A stretch of DNA of 64,000 nucleotides from Paraburkholderia fungorum (GTDB taxonomy: Bacteria > Pseudomonadota > Gammaproteobacteria > Burkholderiales > Burkholderiaceae): contig NZ_FNKP01000001.1 in assembly GCF_900099835.1 (NCBI RefSeq), positions 3,348,001 through 3,412,000 of the forward strand, in the 5' to 3' direction. The notes beneath the pieces are model-generated. The model made no database searches. It saw only the letters and a list, made by a program, of their open reading frames with translations, and was not told the origin of the DNA. Both the position numbers and the translations under genes were made by a program. Each line of letters begins with the position of its first letter. Positions within the stretch are counted from its first letter, which is position 1. Shown one piece after another: positions 11,339 through 23,680 of this stretch.

Positions 11339-12730
11339 TTACACAACCGCCGCTAGCGCGAACGTCAAGCCCAAACCCATCAGCGAGATGATGGTCTCGA
11401 GGAGCGACCATGTCTTGAAGGTCTGCCCCACCGTCATACCAAAGTATTCCTTGATCAGCCAGAAACCGCCGTCGTTCACGTGCGAGAAGATCAGCGAGCC
11501 CGAGCCGGTGGCCAGCACCAGCAATTCCGGCCGGACCTGCACCGCACCGGCTGCCGCGATCGGCGCGACGATGCCGCAGGCCGTCGTCATCGCGACCGTG
11601 GCCGAGCCCGTTGCGAGGCGGATCAGCGCCGCGACCAGCCAGCCGAACAGCAGCGGCGACATATGCACCGACGTCGCCGCGTTGACGATTTCCTTCGAAA
11701 TGCCGCTGTCCATCAGCACGCGGCCAAAGCCGCCGCCCGCGCCCACGATCAGCGTGATGCCCGCGATCGGCGCAAGACATTCGCCGCAGAACTTCTGGAT
11801 CTGGTCGCGCGTGAAGCCACGTTTCGCACCGAAGGTCCAGAAGCTGACGAGCACGGCCGTCAGCAGTGCGACGTCCGAATTGCCGAAGAAGCGCAGCAGA
11901 TCGTTCGGCAAGGTTTTCGGCGCAAACACGAGATCGGCCCAACTGCCGACCAGCATCAGGATCACCGGCAGCAGAACCGTGAACAGCGTGATGCCGAAGC
12001 TCGGCAGTTCGCGCTTCGGTGCATTCGCTTTCGCCGCATCGTCGCCATTTGCGCCATTAGCGCCGCCGAGAAACTGCGCAGCCAGCGCGTTCTCTTTCGG
12101 CAGCTTGATATAGCGGCTGATCAGCAACGCAAACAGCGGACCCGCGACGATCGCGGTCGGAATGCCGACGATCAGACCATAAGCAATCGTGCGGCCGATA
12201 TCCGCGTGATACGCCTGCACCGCGAGCATCGCGGCCGGGTGCGGCGGCAACAGCCCGTGGACGACCGACAGACCCGCGACCATCGGCAGGCCGACCAGCA
12301 GCAGCGATTTATTGGTGCGTTTCGCGACGTTGAACGCGATGGGAATCAGCAGCACGAAGCCGACTTCGAAGAACACCGGCAAGCCGACGATCACGGCGAC
12401 GACCATCATCGCCCAGTGAATGTGTTTCTCGCCGAAGAAGTCGATCAGCGTGGTGGCGATGCGCTCGGCGCCGCCCGATTCGGCCATCATCTTGCCGAGC
12501 ATCGTGCCCAGGCCGACCACGATCGCGATGTGCCCGAGCGTATTGCCGTTGCCGGTTTCGAACGATTTGACGATGGTCGCCATCGGCATGCCCGCCGCCA
12601 GACCCAGCAGCAGCGACACAATGATGAGAACGAGGAACGGATAAACCTTGTAGCGCGTGATCAGCAGGATCAGCAATGCGATGGCGATCACCGCGATGAC
12701 CAGCAGCATGCTGCCGTGGAAAGCTCCCAT
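11339..12730 (-). CDS. Gluconate permease, GntP family
   Basis: A 463-residue, highly hydrophobic inner-membrane protein with about 12 membrane segments. Motifs such as GGAERIATTLIDFFGEK, GLPVFFEVGFVLLIP and VHGLLPPHPAA mark it as a GntP-family gluconate:H+ symporter. The partnership with gntK 10 bp downstream supports gluconate as substrate. The start at 12730 has an ideal GGAGG. The promoter region is 12731-12892; I saw no HexR-like site there. Which paralogue name (gntT, gntU or gntP) fits best cannot be decided from sequence alone. Confidence 0.94.
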   Translation of the reverse strand: MGAFHGSMLLVIAVIAIALLILLITRYKVYPFLVLIIVSLLLGLAAGMPMATIVKSFETGNGNTLGHIAIVVGLGTMLGKMMAESGGAERIATTLIDFFGEKHIHWAMMVVAVIVGLPVFFEVGFVLLIPIAFNVAKRTNKSLLLVGLPMVAGLSVVHGLLPPHPAAMLAVQAYHADIGRTIAYGLIVGIPTAIVAGPLFALLISRYIKLPKENALAAQFLGGANGANGDDAAKANAPKRELPSFGITLFTVLLPVILMLVGSWADLVFAPKTLPNDLLRFFGNSDVALLTAVLVSFWTFGAKRGFTRDQIQKFCGECLAPIAGITLIVGAGGGFGRVLMDSGISKEIVNAATSVHMSPLLFGWLVAALIRLATGSATVAMTTACGIVAPIAAAGAVQVRPELLVLATGSGSLIFSHVNDGGFWLIKEYFGMTVGQTFKTWSLLETIISLMGLGLTFALAAVV

Positions 12731-12892
12731 GAAGCCCCTCCTTTTTTGCGTTATTGACTCAGAGTGCAGAACACGCAGCCAACACTTCGTCTCACGGCAA
12801 CCTGCGCGATGCCTGAAAACCGGGCTGGCCGCGCGGACGCTGAATTTTACTGTTTGTTATCAGAAAACGCGCGCGAATCCTGTGCTCGTAAC
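12731..12892 (-). promoter_or_regulatory. Promoter region of the gluconate permease operon
   Basis: This 162-bp stretch between the eda terminator and the permease start contains no gene. It is AT-richer than its surroundings around 12840-12865. No operator similar to the edd/hexR sites was seen here. Confidence 0.4.
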
Positions 12893-12945
12893 AAAAAGGA
12901 GCCTCGGCGTTACAACCTGAACGGCTGTATCGGCGAGGCTCCTTT
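12893..12945 (-). terminator. Terminator of the edd-eda operon
   Basis: A 12-bp perfect stem, AAAGGAGCCTCG (12895-12906) / CGAGGCTCCTTT (12934-12945), encloses a 27-nt loop that can itself form a small stem (ACAACC with GGCTGT, one mismatch). On the minus strand it continues as TTTTTGTTA. Confidence 0.82.
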
Positions 12946-12978
12946 GTCACCGGACCACGATCCGGCGACGAATGGCGA

Positions 12979-13014
12979 TTAAGGCCAACTAAAGCGACCT
13001 AAAGGTGGCTAAAG
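12979..13014. repeat. Four 10-bp-phased CTAAAG repeats
   Basis: TTAAGG at 12979 and CTAAAG at 12989, 12999 and 13009 recur exactly every 10 bp, just beyond the eda stop codon. The spacing is one helical turn. Meaning unknown. Confidence 0.55.
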
Positions 13015-13024
13015 CGCTTCCTGC

Positions 13025-13666
13025 TCAATGAGCAGGCGCAGCCAGCTGGCTCGCAGCACGCGCGAGACGCGTGACTTCGTCCCAGTTGCCGGCAGCCAGC
13101 GCGGCCTTCGGCGTCAACCACGATCCGCCGACGCACACCACGTTCGGCAGCGACAGGAAATGCGTGGCCGTCTCAGCGGTGATGCCGCCCGTCGGGCAGA
13201 ATTTCAGCGCCGGGAACGGGCCGTGGAACGCTTGCAGCATCGGCACGCCGCCGGCTTGCTGCGCCGGGAAGAACTTGACGATTTCATAGCCGAGTTCGAG
13301 CGCGGTGATGATGTCGGTCGGCGTCATGACGCCCGGCAGCAGCGGCAGACCCGCATCCAGCGAAGCCTGGTGCATGTCTTTCGTCAGACCCGGCGACACG
13401 CCGAACTGCGCACCCGCCTTCTTCGCCTGAGCGCAGTGCTCGGGCTTCGTGATCGTGCCGACGCCGACCACGATGTCTTCGGCCAGTTGACTTGCACGCT
13501 CGATCGCTTCCAGGCCGGCTGCGGTGCGCAACGTGATTTCCAGTACCTTCACGCCGCCCGCGTGCAGTGCGCGCGACACGTGTTCGCCCTGTTCGACCGT
13601 GTCGAATGCGAGCACCGGAATCACCGGGCCGAGGCGCACGATCTCGCTTACTGTTTTCGCCGTCAT
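13025..13666 (-). CDS. eda: KDPG aldolase
   Basis: 2-Dehydro-3-deoxy-phosphogluconate aldolase splits KDPG to pyruvate and glyceraldehyde 3-phosphate. The 213-residue product has the catalytic Glu43/Arg47 pair in LEITLR and the Schiff-base Lys in IVKFFPA (about residue 132), with GGIT for phosphate binding. The frame is open far upstream, but the ATG at 13666 has AAGGAG and matches the family N-terminus (PVIPVLAF). It follows edd by 26 bp, and the operon ends at the terminator at 12893-12945. A galactonate-specific relative, dgoA, lies at 53 kb. Confidence 0.96.
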   Translation of the reverse strand: MTAKTVSEIVRLGPVIPVLAFDTVEQGEHVSRALHAGGVKVLEITLRTAAGLEAIERASQLAEDIVVGVGTITKPEHCAQAKKAGAQFGVSPGLTKDMHQASLDAGLPLLPGVMTPTDIITALELGYEIVKFFPAQQAGGVPMLQAFHGPFPALKFCPTGGITAETATHFLSLPNVVCVGGSWLTPKAALAAGNWDEVTRLARAASQLAAPAH

Positions 13667-13692
13667 AGTCAGACTCCTTGTTTCAGCAACAC

Positions 13693-15630
13693 TTAGCTGG
13701 CTTGCGTAGTGCTGGTGTGTTTTTCGGTATGCGCTTTGTGCGCAGCGTGCTGGGCCGTATTCGAAGCGGCATGTGCGCCCGCGTGCGTGCCCGCGCCTTC
13801 GCCCACCATCTTGCCGAACACCGACGCGCCCTGTTCCGCCGGGGCTGCCGCTGCACGGAATACGCCGAACAGTTCGCGACCAAAGCCCACTTCGTTTTCT
13901 GCCTGATGCTGCGGCTCGGCGTTCGGTCGCGCGGCCCATTCGGCTGCGTCGATTTCGATGTCGAGCACGCCCGCTTCGGCGTCGATCACAAGCATGTCGC
14001 CGGTTCGCACTTTGCCGATCGGGCCTTGCAGCAACGCTTCCGGCGACAGATGAATCACGGCCGGCACTTTACCCGATGCCCCGGACATACGACCGTCCGT
14101 GACCAGCGCGACATGGAAACCTTGATCCTGCAACACACCCAGCAGCGGCGTCAAACGATGCAACTCGGGCATGCCGTTTGCACGCGCGCCCTGGAAGCGC
14201 ACCACGGCGATGAAGTCGCGCTTCAACTCGCCTTTGTCGAATGCTTCCTGAACCGCTTCCTGCGAATCGAACACGATCGCCGGCGCCTTCACCTTGCGAT
14301 GCGCTGCGGCCACCGCCGAAATCTTGATCACGCCGCGACCCAGCTTGCCTTGCATCAGACGCAGACCGCCGTCCGGCTGGAACGGCTCGCCGATGCCGCG
14401 CAGCACGGTCGTATCTTCGCTGGCCTGCGCGCCCGGCACCCATTGCAGCTTGCCGTCGATCAGCTTCGGTTCTTCGGTGTAGTGCTTCAGGCCCTTGCCC
14501 GCCACCGTGTTTACGTCTTCATGCAGCAGGCCGCCTTCCAGCAGATTGCGCACGAGGAACGCCACGCCGCCGGCTGCGTGGAAGTGATTCACGTCGGCCT
14601 TGCCGTTCGGGTAGATCTTCGCGAGCAGCGGCACCGCTTGCGACAGCGTGTCGAAATCATCCCAGTCGATCACGATGCCGGCCGCGCGAGCAATCGCGAC
14701 GAGGTGCAGCGTGTGATTGGTTGAGCCGCCCGTCGCCAGCAACGCGACGATGCCGTTGACGATCGCCTTCTCGTCGATTACGTGGCCGATCGGCATGTAA
14801 TTGCCGCGCTCCACCGTCAGATCGAGCACGCGGCGCGCGGCCTGCGCGGTCAGCGCGTCGCGCAGCGGCGTATGCGGGTGCACGAACGCCGAACTCGGCA
14901 GATGCAGGCCCATCACTTCCATCAGCATCTGATTGCTGTTCGCGGTGCCGTAGAACGTGCAGGTGCCGTGGCTGTGATACGCGGCGGCTTCGGCTTCGAG
15001 CAGCGCGTCGCGGCCGCATTGGCCGGTCGCGAACAGTTGGCGCGTCTTGGCTTTGTCGTCGTTCGAGAGACCGCTGCCCATCGGGCCGGCCGGCACGAAA
15101 ATGGTCGGAATGTGGCCGAATTGCAGCGCGCCGATCAGCAGGCCCGGCACGATCTTGTCGCAGATGCCGAGGCACAGCGCCGCGTCGAACATGTTGTGCG
15201 TGAGCGCGACCGCCGTGCCCATCGCGATGACTTCGCGCGAGAACAGCGACAGTTCCATGCCCGCGTTGCCCTGCGTGATGCCGTCGCACATGGCCGGCAC
15301 GCCGCCCGCCACTTGCGCGACGCCGCCGTTTTCACGGGCGGCCTGCTTGATGATGTCGGGGTAGTTTTTGTACGGCGCGTGGGCCGACAGCATCTCGTTG
15401 TACGAGGACACGATGCCGATGTTCGGCTCGCGAATCTGCTTGATGACGAGCTTGTCGTTGCCTTCCATGCCGGCGAAACCGTGGGCCAGATTGGCGCAGG
15501 ACAGCGCGCCGCGCGCCGGGAACTTGCCTTGAGCCTGCTGGATGCGGGCGAGATACGCCTCGCGCGTGGGCTTGCTGCGCTCGATCACGCGCTGCGTGAC
15601 TTTCAACAATTGCGAATGCGGGGAAACCAT
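13693..15630 (-). CDS. edd: 6-Phosphogluconate dehydratase
   Basis: Edd dehydrates 6-phosphogluconate to KDPG using a [4Fe-4S] cluster. The 645-residue protein shows the IlvD/Edd blocks [52 protein letters not shown] and [13 protein letters not shown]. coli Edd has 603 residues; the extra is mainly a C-terminal Ala/His/Thr-rich tail of about 45 residues (last ~45 codons) that looks disordered and unusual. The ATG at 15630 is preceded by AAGGAG. It is first in the edd-eda operon, divergent from hexR, with a HexR-like site 108 bp upstream. Confidence 0.96.
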   Translation of the reverse strand: MVSPHSQLLKVTQRVIERSKPTREAYLARIQQAQGKFPARGALSCANLAHGFAGMEGNDKLVIKQIREPNIGIVSSYNEMLSAHAPYKNYPDIIKQAARENGGVAQVAGGVPAMCDGITQGNAGMELSLFSREVIAMGTAVALTHNMFDAALCLGICDKIVPGLLIGALQFGHIPTIFVPAGPMGSGLSNDDKAKTRQLFATGQCGRDALLEAEAAAYHSHGTCTFYGTANSNQMLMEVMGLHLPSSAFVHPHTPLRDALTAQAARRVLDLTVERGNYMPIGHVIDEKAIVNGIVALLATGGSTNHTLHLVAIARAAGIVIDWDDFDTLSQAVPLLAKIYPNGKADVNHFHAAGGVAFLVRNLLEGGLLHEDVNTVAGKGLKHYTEEPKLIDGKLQWVPGAQASEDTTVLRGIGEPFQPDGGLRLMQGKLGRGVIKISAVAAAHRKVKAPAIVFDSQEAVQEAFDKGELKRDFIAVVRFQGARANGMPELHRLTPLLGVLQDQGFHVALVTDGRMSGASGKVPAVIHLSPEALLQGPIGKVRTGDMLVIDAEAGVLDIEIDAAEWAARPNAEPQHQAENEVGFGRELFGVFRAAAAPAEQGASVFGKMVGEGAGTHAGAHAASNTAQHAAHKAHTEKHTSTTQAS

Positions 15631-15737
15631 CGGAGCTCCTTCGTCGCTGGCTTCAGGTGCGTGAGGTGCTCGAGGCGCATGCGCACTTTGCCAGGTAGGT
15701 ATCGCGGGGGCGTCGGTTCAACCGACGACGCCATCTT

Positions 15738-15753
15738 AGTAGAAAAACTACAC
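15738..15753. promoter_or_regulatory. HexR-like operator upstream of edd
   Basis: GTAGAAAAACTAC is a perfect inverted repeat (4-bp arms, 5-nt A-rich centre). On the minus strand it reads TGTAGTTTTTCTAC, close to the HexR consensus TGTARTNNNNNYTACA known from gammaproteobacteria. The match and the hexR neighbour make it a good operator candidate. Confidence 0.65.
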
Positions 15754-15869
15754 GATCGCAACGTCGTTTCCTGCTGCGCCGCCGCATCGCTGAATATCGC
15801 CGAGCGCCTTACTGGCCGCCAGTCAGCGCTTATTTAATCGAAACTAGGGATAACACCTAGAACCAAATA

Positions 15870-15884
15870 TGTAGTTTTTGTAGC
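15870..15884. promoter_or_regulatory. HexR-like operator upstream of hexR
   Basis: TGTAGTTTTTGTAGC shares ten leading bases, TGTAGTTTTT, with the minus-strand reading of the site at 15738-15753, about 132 bp away. It lies 56 bp before the hexR start, suggesting autoregulation. Confidence 0.6.
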
Positions 15885-15939
15885 TTCTTCACCAATCAGC
15901 TATAGTCCACGCATTCTTCAGCATAGTGCGAGTTTTCCA

Positions 15940-16785
15940 ATGATGCTGTCTCAGGTGGAAGAGATGCGCGACCAGTTGCGGCCGTCCGAGCGCAAGCTGG
16001 CCGACTACGTGATCGAGGCGCCGCGTGAAGTGCTCGACCTGTCGATGACGGAAGTCGCCGCGCGCGCAGGCGTGAGCCAGCCGACCATCGCGCGGTTCTG
16101 TCACGCGCTGGGCTTTTCGGGGTTTCGCGAATTCAAGATCCGGCTGGCGCAAGGGATTGCCGCCGAAGTGCCCGCCGTCTATCGCGACGTGCGGCCCGAC
16201 GAGCCGACGCCGGGCGTCGCCGCGAAGGTGCTCGACCGGACCATCGGCGCGTTGATCCAGGTGCGCAACAATTTGTCGTCGGATAGCGTGGCGGCGGCCA
16301 TCGATCTGCTGGCGCAGGCGCGGCGCATCGAGTTCTACGGCGCGGGCGGTTCGGGCATTGCCGCGCTCGACGTGCAGCACAAGTTCTTCCGCCTCGGCAT
16401 GCCGAGCGTCGCGTACTCGGACCCGCATACGTTTCTGATGTCGTCGGCGTTGCTGGGCGAAGGCGATGTCGTGGTCGCGATCTCGAACACCGGCCGCACA
16501 CGCGACATCATCGACGCCGCGAAGGCCGCGCTCAATGCCGGCGCGAAGGTGATTGCGATCACGCACGGCAATTCGCCGCTTGCACGGCTCGCGACCGTCG
16601 GCCTGTTTGCCAACGTCGACGAAGACACCGATATTTTTTCGCCGATGACCTCGCGCGTGTCGCATCTGGCGATCGGCGATATTCTGGCGGTGGGCGTGGC
16701 GCTCAGCCGGGGACCGGAGTTACTGGAAAAGCTGTCGCAGACGAAAGAGGTGATTCATCGGCGCAGGGTGGATTCGCACGGGTGA
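15940..16785 (+). CDS. hexR: HexR, RpiR-family regulator of the Entner-Doudoroff genes
   Basis: The 281-residue protein has an N-terminal RpiR-type helix-turn-helix (residues 1-75; MTEVAARAGVSQPTIARFCHALGFSGFREFK) and a C-terminal SIS sugar-phosphate-binding domain (GAGGSGIAALDVQHKF; SNTGRTRDIIDAAK). HexR represses edd, eda and related sugar genes and is released by KDPG in studied bacteria. Divergence from edd-eda and two matching operator candidates between the genes support the name. ATG codons at 15940 and 15943 both fit, with no strong Shine-Dalgarno. It ends before a strong terminator. Confidence 0.93.
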   Translation: MMLSQVEEMRDQLRPSERKLADYVIEAPREVLDLSMTEVAARAGVSQPTIARFCHALGFSGFREFKIRLAQGIAAEVPAVYRDVRPDEPTPGVAAKVLDRTIGALIQVRNNLSSDSVAAAIDLLAQARRIEFYGAGGSGIAALDVQHKFFRLGMPSVAYSDPHTFLMSSALLGEGDVVVAISNTGRTRDIIDAAKAALNAGAKVIAITHGNSPLARLATVGLFANVDEDTDIFSPMTSRVSHLAIGDILAVGVALSRGPELLEKLSQTKEVIHRRRVDSHG

Positions 16786-16823
16786 CGGCTTCTGCGTGAG
16801 CTTCGGAACGAAGCCAGAATGAC

Positions 16824-16863
16824 AAAAGGGCAGTTGCCGACATGAACGGCAACTGCCCTTTTT
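16824..16863. terminator. Strong bidirectional terminator
   Basis: A perfect 16-bp stem runs from AAAAGGGCAGTTGCCG (16824-16839) to its complement (16847-16862) with a 7-nt loop, ending in T on the plus strand and on the minus strand. It separates hexR from the convergent hemJ-like gene. Confidence 0.95.
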
Positions 16864-16891
16864 CTTTGCTGCACCAGCCCGCTGCAAACCG

Positions 16892-17308
16892 TCAGAACGG
16901 TTTGATCACCACCAGCGCGACCGCTGCGAGCATGCCGAGCACCGGCAATTCATTGAACATCCGATACCACTTGTCCGAGCGCTTATTCTCACCGCGTTCG
17001 AAAGTCCGCAGCAGTACCCCGCAATACGCGTGATAAATCACCAGCAGCACGACCACGCCGACCTTCGCGTGAATCCAGCCCTGCCCGCTGCCGATGCCGA
17101 TTCCGAGCCACAAGTACAAACCGCAAGCCAGCGCAGGCACCGCAATCACCGTCATGAAGCGAAACAGCTTGCGCGCCATGATCAGCAAGCGCGCCGTCGC
17201 GGCGGCTTCCGTTTCCATCGCCAGATTGACGAAGATGCGCGGCAGATAAAACAGGCCGGCAAACCAGGAGGCAACCAACACGATGTGAAACGTCTTGATC
17301 CAAAGCAT
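16892..17308 (-). CDS. hemJ: HemJ-type protoporphyrinogen IX oxidase (CopD family)
   Basis: A 138-residue membrane protein with four hydrophobic segments. The start MLWIKTFHIVLVASWFAGLFYLPR is typical of HemJ, with the conserved His in FHI near residue 8, the Arg of LPR and a later Lys (WIHAKVGVV). HemJ oxidises protoporphyrinogen IX to protoporphyrin IX in haem synthesis. Related proteins are often annotated simply as CopD family. It lies 66 bp after proA on the same strand and may be read with it. The enzyme role is inferred from family resemblance only. Confidence 0.8.
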   Translation of the reverse strand: MLWIKTFHIVLVASWFAGLFYLPRIFVNLAMETEAAATARLLIMARKLFRFMTVIAVPALACGLYLWLGIGIGSGQGWIHAKVGVVVLLVIYHAYCGVLLRTFERGENKRSDKWYRMFNELPVLGMLAAVALVVIKPF

Positions 17309-17374
17309 CAGCGATCCCCGAACAACTTTGTGACTGGCTGCGCCTGTGCAGACGCACGCCAGATTGCAACGGCC

Positions 17375-18646
17375 TTATTGACGGCCTTCGCCGTGGCCCA
17401 GCACGACGTACTTCAGCGAGGTCAGCCCTTCCAGGCCGACCGGGCCGCGTGCGTGCAGCTTGTCGTTCGAAATGCCGATTTCCGCGCCGAGGCCGAACTC
17501 GAAACCGTCGGCGAAACGCGTCGAGGCGTTGACCATCACGCTCGCCGAATCGACTTCGCGCAGGAAGCGCATCGCGCGGTCGTGGTCTTCGGTAACCACG
17601 GCGTCGGTGTGATGTGAGCTGTATTCGTTGATGTGCTCGATCGCGGCGTCGAGGTTGTCGACCACCTTGATCGCCAGCACCGGCGCGAGGTATTCCGTGC
17701 GCCAGTCTTCTTCGGTGGCGTCGACGAGCGGCGTGACGCCCGCGTCCGCGAGAATCGCACGCGCGGCCGGATCGACCCGCAATTCGACCTCCTTGCTACG
17801 GTACAGCTTGCCCAGCGGCGGCAGCACTTCAGCCGCAATGCCGCGCGCGACCAGCAGCGTTTCCATCGTGTTGCAGGTGCCATAGCGATGCGTCTTGGCG
17901 TTGTCGCACACGTTCAGCGCCTTGGTCAGATCGGCGCGGTCGTCCACGTACACATGGCAGATGCCGTCGAGGTGCTTGATCATCGGCACGCGGGCTTCGT
18001 TGATCAGACGTTCGATCAAGCCCTTGCCGCCACGCGGCACGATCACGTCGACGAATTCGGTCATCGTGATCAGCTTGCCGACTGCGGCGCGGTCCGACGT
18101 CGCGACCACCTGCACCGCGTCCTGCGGCAGACCAGCGGCTTCCAGCCCTTCGCCGATCAGCTTCGCCAGCGCCGTGTTGCATTCCAGCGCTTCAGAACCG
18201 CCGCGCAGAATCGTCGCGTTGCCGGACTTCAGGCACAGCGCGGCGGCGTCGATCGTCACGTTCGGACGCGATTCGTAGATGATGCCGATCACGCCCAGCG
18301 GCACGCGCATCTGCCCGACCTGGATGCCGCTCGGCCGATACTTCAGATTGCTGATTTCACCAATCGGATCAGCCAGCCCTGCGACTTGGCGCAAGCCTTC
18401 GAGCATCGTCTTCAGCGCCTTGTCCGAGAGGATCAGACGGTCGATGAAAGCCGCGTCGTGGCCCTTTTCGCGAGCCCGCGCGACATCGCGTGCATTCGCT
18501 TCTTTCAGCAACGCGGCGTCGCGTTCGATAGCCTGCGCGACGGCTTCGAGCGCCGCGTTCTTCGAGGCCGTCGAGGCGCGCGCCATTGCTCGCGAAGCGT
18601 GGCGGGCGCGACGACCGAGGTCAGTCATGTACTGGTCGATATCCAT
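17375..18646 (-). CDS. proA: Gamma-glutamyl phosphate reductase
   Basis: ProA reduces gamma-glutamyl phosphate to glutamate semialdehyde with NADPH, the second step of proline synthesis. The 423-residue product shows family blocks such as [39 protein letters not shown] and the active-site Cys segment ([14 protein letters not shown]). Starts at 18646 ([11 protein letters not shown]) and 18628 (MTDLG) are both possible; the first was chosen because a GAGA lies upstream. The 276-bp gap to holA contains its promoter region. No proB is in the window. Confidence 0.95.
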   Translation of the reverse strand: MDIDQYMTDLGRRARHASRAMARASTASKNAALEAVAQAIERDAALLKEANARDVARAREKGHDAAFIDRLILSDKALKTMLEGLRQVAGLADPIGEISNLKYRPSGIQVGQMRVPLGVIGIIYESRPNVTIDAAALCLKSGNATILRGGSEALECNTALAKLIGEGLEAAGLPQDAVQVVATSDRAAVGKLITMTEFVDVIVPRGGKGLIERLINEARVPMIKHLDGICHVYVDDRADLTKALNVCDNAKTHRYGTCNTMETLLVARGIAAEVLPPLGKLYRSKEVELRVDPAARAILADAGVTPLVDATEEDWRTEYLAPVLAIKVVDNLDAAIEHINEYSSHHTDAVVTEDHDRAMRFLREVDSASVMVNASTRFADGFEFGLGAEIGISNDKLHARGPVGLEGLTSLKYVVLGHGEGRQ

Positions 18647-18922
18647 GGTCATTCTCATGATGCCGCGCACGTCGAGGTGCGGCGGATAAGCGGAATTGGC
18701 GGAATTAGCGAAAGATCAAACAATTGTAAGCCGGGTGCAGGGGCTTTGCTTCGAGCGGCGACCGGCGGTTTCGGGAGAGTCGAATTTCAGCTTGCGGAAA
18801 ATAGCGCGCTTGAGGATTCGTCGATACGCGAACGCCGATGGTTCCGCGCCGCTCTGCCGTTCCTGCCGTTCTGAACGAAGCCTGCTAAAACACGCTTCGT
18901 GTTTTTGCGATGCTGCCGCAAA

Positions 18923-20047
18923 TCAGACTGGCCTTCGCGCCGGAGAAGCGCCAGCCGCGCTCCGAGGTCGCGGCGGCGGCGGCACAGGCGATGTTTTCGG
19001 CGACGCCACCGACATCGCCAGTTCGAACAGCCCGTCCCACGGATCAGGCGGCGGATCGTTACGATGATTGCCCGGCGTGCCGCCCGACAAACCCTTGACC
19101 TGCCGGTCCAGCCGCGCCGCCAGAGCCAGCGCCTTTTCCAGCGCGCCCTCGGTCACGCGCGACAACGCAGGCCCGATCAACCGTTCACGCGGACCCCACA
19201 CGCGGTTCTCGCGCACCAGCATCGCCAGCGGCTTGCCGGCGGACACGCCGCGCTTGATCCGCAAAAGCGTGCGCACTTCTTCGACCACGGCCCACAACAC
19301 CAGCACCGACGCCTCGCCTTCGCCGCGCAGCCCGTCCAGCATGCGCGACAGACGGCCGACGTCGCCCGCCAGCATCGCTTCGTTCAGCTTGAACACGTCA
19401 TAACGCGCGACGTTGAGCACCGCGTCGTGAACCTGCTCGAAGCTCAGCGAACCCGCCGGATACAGCAGCCCGAGCTTCTGGATTTCCTGATGCGCGGCAA
19501 GCAGATTGCCTTCCACGCGCTCGGCAATAAACGCCAGCGCGCGCCGCCCTTCTTCACCCGCCACCACCCGTTGACCTTGTGCGGCGAGCCGCTGACCCAC
19601 CCAGTTCGGCAACTGCGTGCGCTCGACCGGATCGATTTTCAGCGCGACGCCCGCGTCGGCGAGCGCCATGAACCACGCCGACTTTTGTGTGGCCGCATCG
19701 AGGCGCGGCAGCGTGACCATGGTCAGCACGTCGTCGTTGACGGCGGCGGCGAGCGTTTTCAGTGCGTCAGCGCCGTCTTTGCCCGGCTTGCCGGACGGAA
19801 TGCGCAACTCAACCAGTTGACGGTCGCCGAACAGCGACATCGACTGACTCGCGCCGAGCAGCGAACTCCAGTCGAAACTCCGCTCGACCGTGAACACCGA
19901 GCGGTCGGTGAAACCGGCCGCGCGCGCGGTGGCGCGAATGCGGTCGCACGCTTCCTGCGCGAGCAGGTGCTCGTCGCCGTACACGACGTACAGTCCGGCG
20001 AGTCCCTTGGCGAGATGCGCTTCGAGCGCGTCAAGTCGCAGTTGCAT
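18923..20047 (-). CDS. holA: DNA polymerase III delta subunit
   Basis: Delta is the subunit of the clamp loader that opens the sliding clamp. The 374-residue product begins MQLRLDALEAHL, followed by LYVVYGDEHLLAQEACDRIRATA, the typical degenerate AAA+ start of HolA without a working P-loop. The middle holds DLPNWVGQR-like and FIAERVEGNLLAAHQEIQKL blocks. The C-terminal ~40 residues are Pro-rich and variable. It lies 54 bp after lptE, the usual betaproteobacterial order leuS-lptE-holA-proA. Confidence 0.94.
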   Translation of the reverse strand: MQLRLDALEAHLAKGLAGLYVVYGDEHLLAQEACDRIRATARAAGFTDRSVFTVERSFDWSSLLGASQSMSLFGDRQLVELRIPSGKPGKDGADALKTLAAAVNDDVLTMVTLPRLDAATQKSAWFMALADAGVALKIDPVERTQLPNWVGQRLAAQGQRVVAGEEGRRALAFIAERVEGNLLAAHQEIQKLGLLYPAGSLSFEQVHDAVLNVARYDVFKLNEAMLAGDVGRLSRMLDGLRGEGEASVLVLWAVVEEVRTLLRIKRGVSAGKPLAMLVRENRVWGPRERLIGPALSRVTEGALEKALALAARLDRQVKGLSGGTPGNHRNDPPPDPWDGLFELAMSVASPKTSPVPPPPRPRSAAGASPARRPV

Positions 20048-20101
20048 GGCTACCGATCGGCGAGGTTGGACAAGTGCAGCAAATCAGACACGCAACGACG
20101 C

Positions 20102-20653
20102 TCACAGCGGCGGCGGCGGCAACGGCGCACGCGGCGCGATTGCCGGAACGCCCTGGCCCGGCGCCGGAGTAAGCGTATGCACGACGCCCAGACGCCGGAT
20201 CAACTGGTCGATCGCGTCGTTTTCCATGTCGGCGAACAGGATGTCGGACTCGGCGGCCTTGGCTTGCGAGAACTGGTCGCTGTAGGTCATCGCGCGGTTC
20301 AACGCGATCACGCTCGTCGGAATCAGCACGGTGCCGTCCTTGCCGGTCAGCGTGTACGTCATCGTCAGATTCAACTGATATTCCTGGACCACGCCCAGCG
20401 AACTCAGCGTCAGCGTGGCGATGCCGCGAGCCTGGGTCAAATTCAGGATCGCGTCGGCGTTGGCCGGCGACGTCACGACGACCGTGTCGCTGCCGCCCTG
20501 CACCATGCGCGTGAGTCGCGCGGAGGCCGCCGGGGAACCGCCGGACACGAACAAACGTTTAAAGGCGTAATCCTGCTGGCCGCGCAACTGGAAGCCGCAA
20601 GCGGACAACATCAGTACGCTGCAAGCCAGCGTCAAAAACGATCTGCGAGTCAC
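20102..20653 (-). CDS. lptE: LPS-assembly lipoprotein LptE
   Basis: LptE plugs and assembles the LptD barrel that inserts lipopolysaccharide into the outer leaflet. The 183-residue precursor has a lipoprotein signal with lipobox LSAC, lipidated Cys at residue 19, followed by GFQLRG, the hallmark of LptE/RlpB. The last 25 residues are Pro/Ala-rich. It lies 91 bp after leuS and 54 bp before holA, which matches the conserved order and supports the call. Confidence 0.94.
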   Translation of the reverse strand: MTRRSFLTLACSVLMLSACGFQLRGQQDYAFKRLFVSGGSPAASARLTRMVQGGSDTVVVTSPANADAILNLTQARGIATLTLSSLGVVQEYQLNLTMTYTLTGKDGTVLIPTSVIALNRAMTYSDQFSQAKAAESDILFADMENDAIDQLIRRLGVVHTLTPAPGQGVPAIAPRAPLPPPPL

Positions 20654-20744
20654 ATTGGCTCCCGGTTCGCAGTGAGTTTCGCGGCATGGACAAGCGCCGC
20701 CGCGCGCGGCGGCGTCCTGTCTGCCGACATGTTTTTGTGGGCTG

Positions 20745-23680
<2,936 letters not shown>

